DNA from: Deltaproteobacteria bacterium
GTDB taxonomy: Bacteria > Desulfobacterota > Desulfobacteria > Desulfobacterales > Desulfatirhabdiaceae
Reading direction: 5' to 3'
NCBI GenBank assembly: GCA_026388755.1
Contig: JAPLJE010000803.1
Coordinates: 1-5,313 of the forward strand
DNA length: 5,313 nucleotides
Shown: positions 1 through 4,943 of the stretch, piece by piece
Numbering within the stretch: position 1 is the stretch's first letter
How the letters are laid out: each line of letters opens with the position of its first letter
Position numbers and translations under genes: made by a program
The notes under the pieces: generated by a model
Told to the model about the DNA's origin: nothing
Seen by the model: only the letters and a program-made list of their open reading frames with translations
Databases searched by the model: none

Positions 1-69
1 CGCATCACCGTTGTTGGCGAATAATACAACAAAATTGCCTATAAAGGTATTGTTACTTATAGGTTTGGT

Positions 70-88
70 CCCGGCCCCGCAGGCCGGG
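70..88 (-). terminator. GC-rich hairpin after the amidase gene
   Basis: On the minus strand, a 7-bp perfect stem (CCCGGCC paired with GGCCGGG) closes a 5-nt loop and begins only a few bases after the amidase stop codon. The position and strength fit a transcription terminator. No run of T follows the stem, so it is not a textbook intrinsic terminator; it may be a bidirectional or Rho-assisted stop, or simply protect the 3' end. I see no clear gene in the remaining 1-69. Confidence 0.5.
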
Positions 89-95
89 GGGAACG

Positions 96-911
96 CTATT
101 GACCAAAAAACTCGTCAATGCTTTCTGCAAGCGCTACGGCAAATTGGTCTTTAAAAGCCTGGGATGAAATAATTTTTTCATCTTCAACATCTACAATAAC
201 ACCGGCTTCAATAAGCACCGCTGGCATTTTTGCATTTCTTAATACCACCAATATGGTCTTGCTGTTATAAATCCCCTGTGACAAATCTATGGATTGATAA
301 TTATCTTGACCAGGTTTATCTTCGTGATAAGTTGATGGTTTTCTGCCAATCGACTGCATTTTTTTCGCAAATATTCTCGCAAATTTCAACGCATCCAGAT
401 AATGCAGTTCAGTATTGGGGTATTTGGGATCACTGGCGATATATATCGAATACCCCGGATTAAATTGCTGTTTGAAATCGTCTCGTACGTCAATAATTTT
501 TCCATCATCGGTTCTTAATAAATGATGTTCTTGAACCGAATCGTGGTGAATAGAAATAAATAACCCAGCTTGTTTTTCATTGGCCAGAGCGATGCGGCTG
601 TATAAATCTTTGTACTTCTCCCATTTCTCATCATCCAATGAATCAATCAAATATTGCCTTAATTTGTCAGCATGATTGATATCATTGTATTTTGTCCTGG
701 TTAATATAAATTTTTTGTTTCTTCTGGTTAACTCACTGGAAATTCCTGCTACCAAATCATCATTGTATTCGACTTCTATTTTATTGGTACAACTGACTGC
801 ACCATAATCTGTGGGAGTATGCCCAGCATCAATGACCGTTAATGGTCGAGTTGGCGCACAGGCTGATAACGCCAACAAGAAAATCGGTAAAATTTTAATC
901 AAATTTCTCAT
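96..911 (-). CDS. Lipoprotein N-acetylmuramoyl-L-alanine amidase (Amidase_3 family)
   Basis: Zinc-dependent peptidoglycan amidase that would cut the bond between N-acetylmuramic acid and L-alanine in the cell envelope. Numbering is from the ATG at 911. A short basic N-terminus and hydrophobic segment end in a lipobox, L-S-A-C, with the lipidated Cys at residue 18. The next residue is Ala, so the protein is more likely sent to the outer membrane than kept in the inner one (inference). The Amidase_3 metal and catalytic motifs are present in order: IDAGH (His31), an E-Y-N segment (Glu48), FISIHHDS (His122) and VLIEAG (catalytic Glu235). The stretch between the LTR motif and R-x-x-x-AN is about 34 residues, longer than usual, so an insertion there is likely. 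Open frame also exists from a TTG at 926 and an ATG at 920, but those starts only add residues before the signal peptide. None of the three has a well-spaced Shine-Dalgarno, so 911 is chosen from signal-peptide form. A hairpin follows the stop. Confidence 0.88.
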   Translation of the reverse strand: MRNLIKILPIFLLALSACAPTRPLTVIDAGHTPTDYGAVSCTNKIEVEYNDDLVAGISSELTRRNKKFILTRTKYNDINHADKLRQYLIDSLDDEKWEKYKDLYSRIALANEKQAGLFISIHHDSVQEHHLLRTDDGKIIDVRDDFKQQFNPGYSIYIASDPKYPNTELHYLDALKFARIFAKKMQSIGRKPSTYHEDKPGQDNYQSIDLSQGIYNSKTILVVLRNAKMPAVLIEAGVIVDVEDEKIISSQAFKDQFAVALAESIDEFFGQ

Positions 912-975
912 CAAAGTCATGGCCAACGTCAGCCAATCGCTTCCTTAGCTTTCGTCGATGCCTCTTGAATGATTT
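909..975. repeat. 67-bp dispersed repeat, copy 1 (partner at 3053-3119)
   Basis: This segment matches 3053-3119 in the same orientation at about 85% by eye, including a 21-bp identical core starting at 925. Here it spans the end of a short minus-strand ORF and the chosen start codon of the amidase. At the other copy it spans the end of the 47-aa ORF upstream of the DsbA-like gene. It may be a duplicated gene end plus leader. Confidence 0.65.
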
Positions 976-1003
976 TCTTTGTTGGCGCCTTTTTGATATC
1001 CAT
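929..1003 (-). pseudogene. 24-aa ORF, likely remnant of a gene tail
   Basis: An ATG-initiated frame encodes 24 residues ending in KIIQEASTKAKEAIG. The end of the 47-aa ORF at 3073-3216 reads ETIQDALTKAQEAIG, and the DNA is also alike. The codon just before the ATG is TGA, so no longer version exists in this frame. I read it as the left-over 3' end of a gene whose front was lost, or as a short leader peptide just before the amidase. The family is not recognised. The EAL-x-x-A-x-EAI pattern loosely recalls the helix that ends the HicB antitoxin fold, but this is weak. Confidence 0.3.
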
Positions 1004-1020
1004 TCATAAGCAGTTGTGAG

Positions 1021-1602
1021 ATTGTCAAATATCAATGCCTGAGAGACACCGGATCATTATCCTCTTTTAAGTTTGGAAGCTTAGCATGAAGTGGTTCATA
1101 ATAAAATGCGCCTTTTCCCACTTTCGTTTTACTGTTTATTTTTACTTTATATCTCAGGTTATCTTTTTCATTGAACCACTGATATATCCACCAGTCGCCA
1201 TCCTGTTTAATTTCATGCGGAGCTGTTCCAATCTGCTTGAACACATTTTTTTCAATTTTGCTTCTGATATCTTCAATGCTATCTTCTCTCTCAGATATAG
1301 TGATAATCCGTGCATAGAGTTGATTATCGATAAATGCATACGCAATAGATGGATTGTATTTCTCATGGATATCCAAACGGCACGAACCGGTGTAATTGTA
1401 ATAGGATATTCCCCCTTTTTCCATATACTTTATGAAAAATCCATCTTTGTTCAGATCTTCGATACGGGCACCAAAATCCGGTTTATTGCAGTCAAAACTT
1501 TGTGCCAGTAAAGGAAATGCCAGAATGAAAAATCCTATGATGAAACACATTTTTTTCAGCATCTTGAATCCTTTCTAATTGCGAGAATGGTTTTAGATGA
1601 AA
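1021..1602. repeat. Duplicated gene unit, copy A (partner at 4362-4943)
   Basis: This roughly 580-bp segment holds the secreted-protein gene plus about 40 bp of leader and about 10 bp past the stop. It aligns without gaps, at a constant offset of 3341, to 4362-4943. Similarity stops at both ends, so the gene with its ribosome binding site is the duplicated unit. Within 1441-1602 I count only 5 differences, while the middle of the gene is far more diverged. Confidence 0.85.
1032..1562 (-). CDS. Secreted protein of unknown family, paralog A
   Basis: A 176-aa protein that I do not recognise as a named family. Residues 1-22 form a typical Sec signal peptide: KK near the start, a hydrophobic core, and an AQS-type cleavage region before FDCNKP. 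Cys6 lies too early and in the wrong context to be a lipobox Cys. The mature part has two cysteines (Cys25 and Cys61), which could form a disulfide in the periplasm, and a conserved QDGDWWIY tryptophan-rich motif near residue 121. The C-terminus ends in a DPVSLR motif. An AAAGGA ribosome binding site lies 7 nt before the ATG. The second copy at 4373-4903 has the same length with 138 of 176 residues identical. Differences cluster in residues 60-80 and about 95-115, while the signal peptide and C-terminus are nearly fixed. The function is unknown; it is secreted, and partner or target specificity could differ between copies (inference). Confidence 0.85.
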   Translation of the reverse strand: MLKKMCFIIGFFILAFPLLAQSFDCNKPDFGARIEDLNKDGFFIKYMEKGGISYYNYTGSCRLDIHEKYNPSIAYAFIDNQLYARIITISEREDSIEDIRSKIEKNVFKQIGTAPHEIKQDGDWWIYQWFNEKDNLRYKVKINSKTKVGKGAFYYEPLHAKLPNLKEDNDPVSLRH

Positions 1603-1678
1603 AACGAAAAGACAGAAATCATTATTTTGACGGCCAGCATTGAAAATGTACCAATAATTTTCTGATCTGGAATACTCA

Positions 1679-2083
1679 TCATTGATATTGAATCAGTTTT
1701 TGCTTTAATGCAGGGGCAACTGCAACGGGCCTATTCTCTCCGTAATCATAGCAGACCTGAACAGACTCACCTTTTGCGTATATAATGGACTCATCTGACA
1801 AGTCCACCAGTTTATAGCCCAGTCCAAAACTTTTTCTTCCAATATTCTTTACACAAATCTCAAGCGACAGTTGGGTATTCAGTGTAACGGGTCTGAGATA
1901 ATCACAGCTTATGTGAGCCAGAATAAATGAAAAAGTGGAAAAATCGGTGCTGTTGGATATTTTTTGGAAAAATGCTAATCGGCCTTCAGCAAAATAGGTG
2001 AAAAACACAGCATTATTAACATGTCCCATGCCATCGATATCCCGGAATCTGACATGTATCGGGAATTTGAATACATTTTCCAT
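1679..2083 (-). CDS. Acyl-CoA thioesterase, hotdog fold (4HBT / YbgC-FadM type)
   Basis: A 134-aa protein of the usual length for single hotdog-domain thioesterases, which hydrolyse acyl-CoA thioesters in the cytoplasm. The signature sits near the N-terminus: RFRDIDGMGHVNNAVFFTYF. Asp17 corresponds to the catalytic Asp of the 4-hydroxybenzoyl-CoA thioesterase family, and the GHVNN form is typical of FadM-like and 1,4-dihydroxynaphthoyl-CoA hydrolase-like members. The rest shows the alternating strands expected of the fold, including a DYLRPV segment near residue 60. The start ATG is preceded by GAGGAAAGG at good spacing. Substrate cannot be told from sequence; general fatty-acyl-CoA turnover is the safe guess. 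It stands alone between the DUF4239 remnant and the secreted paralog A, so neighbours give no pathway hint. Confidence 0.88.
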   Translation of the reverse strand: MENVFKFPIHVRFRDIDGMGHVNNAVFFTYFAEGRLAFFQKISNSTDFSTFSFILAHISCDYLRPVTLNTQLSLEICVKNIGRKSFGLGYKLVDLSDESIIYAKGESVQVCYDYGENRPVAVAPALKQKLIQYQ

Positions 2084-2162
2084 AATCCTTTCCTCAAATT
2101 ACCAGCGCCATCATGTTTAACTTGCATCAGATACTTTCTGGCAAATGCTCAACTGAAACCCA

Positions 2163-2396
2163 TCAGAAAACAACCACGACCGGTTCAGTCAGATGGAGAA
2201 TAGTCCCTCCGACGAGTGTAATCCACATGGAGGGGGTAAGATTCGGCCTGCCTCCGATGACACTCCTTACATACTGCCTGATGAGTTCTTTCATTTCCGA
2301 GCGGAACGGCTCAGGGTATGCACCCAGGTTTCGGTAGATATTATGCAGGGAATTGGCCTCTGGTTTATGGAGAAGATTTTCTCGTTGGTCTTTAAT
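2163..2396 (-). pseudogene. Remnant of a DUF4239 (bestrophin-like) membrane protein gene
   Basis: Between the DsbA-like gene and the thioesterase, one minus-strand frame is open for about 78 codons and reads like real protein but has no proper start. It includes HKPEANSLHNIYRNLGAYPE, then PFRSEMKELIRQYVRSVI, then PSMWITLVGGTILHL before a TGA. The pattern (E-A-x-x-L-x-x-I/L-Y-R, P-E-P-x-R-x-x-x, R-x-Y-x-R-x-V-I) matches my memory of the central part of DUF4239 proteins. Those proteins are roughly 250 aa with several membrane helices. Here the N-terminal half is absent: the frame runs straight into the end of the DsbA-like gene. The acidic W-P segment that normally follows the Y-x-R-x-V-I motif is also missing. 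This indicates a doubly deleted gene fragment. The family call rests on pattern memory only. Confidence 0.5.
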
Positions 2397-3000
2397 CCTG
2401 AGCTTTTGAGATCTTATCCAGAATATCTGTAAATGCTTTTATTGGCTGGGCACCAACAATTTTGTGCTTGTCATTGATAATAAAGGTCGGCACTCCCGTC
2501 AGCTGAAGCTTCAGACCCTCTTTCTTTGCTTCATCTAATCGTAATTTGTAGCGGCCATCCTTCAGGGCATGCATCATTTCGACAGGTTCAAGGCCGCACC
2601 CATCGGCTATATCACATAGTTTCTCGGCATTTCCGATGTCTATGGTTTTGGTAAAATATGCGTGAAATATTTTCTCATGAAATTGTTCGTGCTTACCCAT
2701 ATCACGGGCATATTCGCTCGCTTCCAGAGAAAGCCGTGAGTTTGAAAGTACTGAAAGATCCCCGAAAACAATTCCAAACTCCTTACCTCGCTGGCGTAGG
2801 TCATTGAACATCTGGGAAACATCGTAACCCTTGAACCTTTCAGATAACAGCACCCCTTCAGGAGGTGTTTCCGGATGGAGTTCATAGCCAATCCAGATTT
2901 CATGGATGTCGTATGACTGCTTAAGCTTTTCGGCAATGCCCTTGCCGATGTAGCAGAAGGGTCAGATATAATCGGAGAAAATTTTTATCTTTATTGGCAT
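2392..3000 (-). CDS. DsbA/FrnE-family thiol oxidoreductase, predicted selenoprotein (UxxC)
   Basis: A 202-aa thioredoxin-fold oxidoreductase of the DsbA/FrnE group (2-hydroxychromene-2-carboxylate isomerase/DsbA-like superfamily). The frame is interrupted once, by TGA at 2962-2964, and this codon falls exactly on the first Cys of the CxxC motif. The protein reads FSDYI-U13-P-F-C16-YIGKG, where relatives have SDxVCPFCYIGK. Beyond the TGA the family signature continues without a break: WIGYELHPETPPEG at 36-49, a helical insert domain, and the cis-proline motif TGVP (Pro171) followed by TFIIND. A bSECIS-like hairpin follows the TGA at the right distance. The ATG at 3000 has a GGGGAG ribosome binding site 7 nt upstream. 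There is no signal peptide, so it acts in the cytoplasm, as FrnE does. A conventional gene caller would start at the GTG at 2853 and lose the active site. A nonsense mutation is the alternative, but it would have to hit this one codon and leave all else intact. The stop overlaps the edge of the DUF4239 remnant. Confidence 0.9.
2917..2956 (-). promoter_or_regulatory. Predicted bacterial SECIS element for the UGA at 2962-2964
   Basis: Read on the minus strand, TCGGCAA (2948-2942) pairs perfectly with TTGCCGA (2936-2930), closing a 5-nt loop GGGCA. An outer CTGCT (2956-2952) can pair with AGCAG (2921-2917) across internal loops. The apical loop begins 20 nt after the UGA and starts with GG. Known bSECIS elements lie inside the coding region just after the UGA, with a loop about 16-37 nt away and a G among the first loop bases, where SelB binds. 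This hairpin fits all three points. Confidence 0.8.
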
Positions 3001-3007
3001 TGTTCTT

Positions 3008-3013
3008 CTCCCC
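3008..3013 (-). promoter_or_regulatory. Ribosome binding site that fixes the selenoprotein start
   Basis: GGGGAG lies 7 nt upstream of the ATG at 3000. It supports translation starting before the in-frame TGA, rather than at the GTG at 2853. A TATAAC at 3041-3036 could be a -10 box, but I see no convincing -35 box. Confidence 0.65.
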
Positions 3014-3052
3014 ATAATTTCAATAATTGGGCGCTGTTATAAAGAACGTTCC

Positions 3053-3119
3053 CATCAAAATCATAAGCAACGTCAGCCAATCGCTTCCTGGGCTTTCGTC
3101 AAAGCATCTTGAATGGTTT
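3053..3119. repeat. 67-bp dispersed repeat, copy 2 (partner at 909-975)
   Basis: This segment is about 85% identical by eye to 909-975, in the same orientation. It covers the last 15 or so codons of the 47-aa ORF and about 20 bp after its stop. The ATG that starts the amidase in the other copy is kept here, but opens only an 11-codon peptide. Confidence 0.65.
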
Positions 3120-3216
3120 CTCTATAAACGGTATTTTCAGTAAAATCCAAGTCCCTGAGTACCGTTTTGATAAAGCGGAAAAACATACTGCTATACCGCA
3201 AAAGCCGGATAATCAC
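3073..3216 (-). CDS. 47-aa ORF of unknown function (GTG start; possible gene tail)
   Basis: A small open frame lies between the kinase stop (13 bp upstream) and the DsbA-like gene. From GTG at 3216 it encodes 47 residues; an ATG at 3186 would give 37. The product is basic and hydrophobic at the front (VIIRLLRYSSMFFRFIK) and ends in an amphipathic helix, ETIQDALTKAQEAIG. That tail is repeated in the 24-aa frame at 929-1003. No strong Shine-Dalgarno is visible. It may be a true small gene translated after the kinase, or the 3' end of a lost gene. The tail loosely recalls HicB-type antitoxin helices, but nothing else of that fold is present, so I assign no function. Confidence 0.35.
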   Translation of the reverse strand: MIIRLLRYSSMFFRFIKTVLRDLDFTENTVYRETIQDALTKAQEAIG

Positions 3217-3229
3217 TCACCCGTTCATC

Positions 3230-4024
3230 TTAGAAATAAGAGTCGAAATGAATCATATATTCATTTATCCCGTCAATGGATGACAGTATCTGACCTACCC
3301 GGTCACGAATCAGCGATTGCTGTTCCTCCGGAACCTTGAGTGTGATCTTTACCCGACCGTCCCTGGAAACGACATCGGCATGGGGAAAATCGAACAGCTT
3401 ACGAATGACCGTGGAGGTAAGGGATAGATCCGCCAAAGCGGCCCTGGATTCAACCGTTTCCTGAAAGGAAGAAAGACCGACTGTGCCGGCGATGATGTCC
3501 ACCGCATCCTCCTCCGATAAATGGCCGATTCTGATGACCAGGTTGTATGCTTCGGGATCGGCGAGATCAACGCCGTAGAGAAACATGGCCCATTTGCGCC
3601 TCTCTTCATCGTCTTTTTTCAGGATATAGCGCGCTTTTTCCTCAGAAATATTTTCTCTGGCCATTTCACCCGCCACCCTGCTTTCGATATCGGAAATAAT
3701 TCTGACCTTGAGGACATGTGAAATACTACTGACAAAATAATGTCCCACCAGCCCATGATACACGACATTGCTGGCGAGAAAACGATTGAGAATTGCCGAC
3801 CGGATCGCTGCAATGAAACGTTTCTTGCCATGAGGAAAACGGTCAAGGACGGAATAGGCGTCTTTGAGTTCCCTTACCAGCTTAATTTCCGGCAGATGGA
3901 ATTCGTCGAGGTTCTCGATGATTTCATCCCGGGATACACAGGCATAGTTTAATCTTTGGGCCAGTTTTTCAGCGATGGATTTGCCGTAAAAATAGCTTCC
4001 TCTGGAAATGGTGATAATCGGCAT
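3230..4024 (-). CDS. Cytidylate kinase-like protein (Cytidylate_kin2 family)
   Basis: A 264-aa P-loop protein of the cytidylate kinase-like family (PF13189 type), which is common in sulfate-reducing and related anaerobic bacteria. Residues 9-16, GSYFYGKS, form a Walker A motif (GxxxxGKS) right after the first strand, MPIITISRG. The middle holds the family's YHGLVGHYFVSSISHVLKVR segment, followed by an arginine- and acid-rich lid-like helix. The DDEERRKWAMFLYGVDLADP stretch then leads to YNLVIRIGHLSEEDAV. These parts suggest ATP-dependent phosphoryl transfer, perhaps to CMP or another small acceptor; real substrates of this family are poorly known. The last 50 or so residues (ADVVSRDGRVKITLKVP onward) look like a separate alpha/beta domain of BON type (inference). 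An ideal AAGGAG ribosome binding site sits 6 nt before the ATG. The 47-aa ORF follows after 13 bp. Confidence 0.85.
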   Translation of the reverse strand: MPIITISRGSYFYGKSIAEKLAQRLNYACVSRDEIIENLDEFHLPEIKLVRELKDAYSVLDRFPHGKKRFIAAIRSAILNRFLASNVVYHGLVGHYFVSSISHVLKVRIISDIESRVAGEMARENISEEKARYILKKDDEERRKWAMFLYGVDLADPEAYNLVIRIGHLSEEDAVDIIAGTVGLSSFQETVESRAALADLSLTSTVIRKLFDFPHADVVSRDGRVKITLKVPEEQQSLIRDRVGQILSSIDGINEYMIHFDSYF

Positions 4025-4372
4025 CAGAATCTCCTTTCGGGTAGATTGTCCGACGGGTCGAACAGATCCGACAGAACAGGTCTGAAAAAAGACAGGGAAA
4101 AACAGAGCAGCAGCTTGATAACTAAATTAGATGGTTTTTCACCGGATATCAATAGGCAAAGTAAACGCTCATGAACTATACTGAAAGATTCATAAGTCTG
4201 ACCCAGATGGAGCTATGAAACGGAGTCATGAGAAATAACATGACTGTCCTTTTCCTCTGTATCCATTCTGGCTGGTGGACGAAGAATAATCCGGTCTTTC
4301 ATAGGATGATCCCAATGTTCAAATTCATGTGAATACCAGGTAATCCGTGAATGGTTTCAAGATTTCCAAATA
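4025..4372. other. 348-bp spacer with a gene-tail-like open frame
   Basis: No intact gene is visible. On the minus strand, 4356-4213 is open for 47 codons plus a TAG stop and reads like protein in places (WYSHEFEHWDHPMKDRIILR). An internal ATG at 4302 would give 29 residues without a clear ribosome binding site. I do not recognise the family; it could be the 3' end of a lost gene. The rest contains the kinase ribosome binding site and a possible promoter. Copy B's repeat begins at 4362. Confidence 0.4.
4126..4152 (-). promoter_or_regulatory. Possible promoter for the kinase-like gene
   Basis: On the minus strand, TTGATA (4152-4147) is followed after 15 bp by TCTAAT (4131-4126). Each hexamer matches the sigma-70 consensus at 5 of 6 positions. 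The 15-bp spacer is shorter than the usual 17, and the leader would be about 100 nt. This is plausible but unproven. Confidence 0.25.
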
Positions 4373-4943
4373 TCATTGTCTGAGAGACACCGGATCGTCA
4401 TCCTCATTTAGGTTTGGCAGCTTCGCCCGAAGCGGTTCATAGTAAAATGCGCTTTTGCTCGCTTTTGTTTTGCTGTGTATTTTAAGTTTATATTTTAGGC
4501 TATCTTTTTCGTTGAACCATTTATATATCCACCAGTCACCATCCTGTTTTATCTCAAATGGTTGTGTTCCGATCTGCTTGGACACCATTTTTTCCATTCT
4601 GTCTCTGATATCCTCCATATTATCTTCTCTCTCCGATATACTGATGATCCGTGCATAAAGCTGGCCTTGAATAAAGGCAAATGAAATCGAGGTATTGACA
4701 TGATTATGCATATTCTTGCGGCATACCCCAGTATAGTTGTAATAGGATATTCCCCCTTTTTCCATGTACTTCACGAAATATCCATCTTTGTTCAGATCTT
4801 CGATACGGGCACCAAAATTCGGTTTATTGCAGTCAAAACTTTGTGCCAGTAATGGAAACGCCAGAATGAAAAATCCCATGATGAAACACATTTTTTTCAG
4901 CATCTTGAATCCTTTCTAATTGCGAGAATGGTTTTAGGTGAAA
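4362..4943. repeat. Duplicated gene unit, copy B (partner at 1021-1602)
   Basis: This is the second copy of the 580-bp unit, in the same orientation and with no gaps relative to 1021-1602. Upstream identity ends about 40 bp before the start codon, where sequence unrelated to copy A begins. The two genes therefore share a ribosome binding site but probably not a promoter. Confidence 0.85.
4373..4903 (-). CDS. Secreted protein of unknown family, paralog B
   Basis: A 176-aa paralog of the protein at 1032-1562, with the same length and no gaps, and about 78% identity (38 differences counted). The signal peptide differs at a single residue, and the mature N-terminus, through YMEKGGISYYNYTG, is nearly the same. 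Residues 60-80 are the most divergent: GVCRKNMHNHVNTSI here against GSCRLDIHEKYNPSI in copy A. Cys25 and Cys61 are kept, which supports a disulfide. The QDGDWWIY motif and the DPVSLR end are also kept. Start and AAAGGA ribosome binding site are identical to copy A. Both frames are intact, so both copies are probably under selection. The upstream truncated DUF1566 frame overlaps the first bases of this gene. Function is not known. Confidence 0.85.
   Translation of the reverse strand: MLKKMCFIMGFFILAFPLLAQSFDCNKPNFGARIEDLNKDGYFVKYMEKGGISYYNYTGVCRKNMHNHVNTSISFAFIQGQLYARIISISEREDNMEDIRDRMEKMVSKQIGTQPFEIKQDGDWWIYKWFNEKDSLKYKLKIHSKTKASKSAFYYEPLRAKLPNLNEDDDPVSLRQ

Noticed and set aside
1..95. A partial gene entering from the left edge on the minus strand (one frame is open, reading NNTFIGNFVVLFANNGDA)
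   Set aside because: The frame passes through the terminator-like hairpin with no start or ribosome binding site, and it is too short to judge.
912..926. Amidase start at TTG 926
   Set aside because: It adds five residues before the signal peptide, uses a rarer start codon, and its nearest purine-rich stretch is about 14 nt away.
921..989. Integron attC site, from inverted GCCAAC / GTTGGC ends about 60 bp apart
   Set aside because: The GTTRRRY core consensus is not met, the second copy of the repeat lacks the right arm, and no other spacer shows attC-like ends.
1545..1562. Cys6 of the secreted paralogs as a lipoprotein cysteine
   Set aside because: It precedes the hydrophobic core and lacks the preceding small residues of a lipobox; the signal peptide looks like a standard cleaved one.
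2392..2853. Reading the DsbA-like gene as a 153-aa protein starting at GTG 2853
   Set aside because: This would remove the active-site motif and the first thioredoxin strand. Family sequence continues upstream to an ATG with a strong ribosome binding site.
2962..2964. In-frame TGA as a simple nonsense mutation (pseudogene)
   Set aside because: It is the only lesion, it falls on the exact redox Cys codon, and a SECIS-like hairpin follows at the right distance. Not fully excluded without the Sec machinery genes.
3040..3119. HicB-type antitoxin assignment for the 47-aa ORF and the 24-aa frame
   Set aside because: Only a short helix-like tail resembles HicB. The N-terminal strands and a partner HicA toxin are absent.
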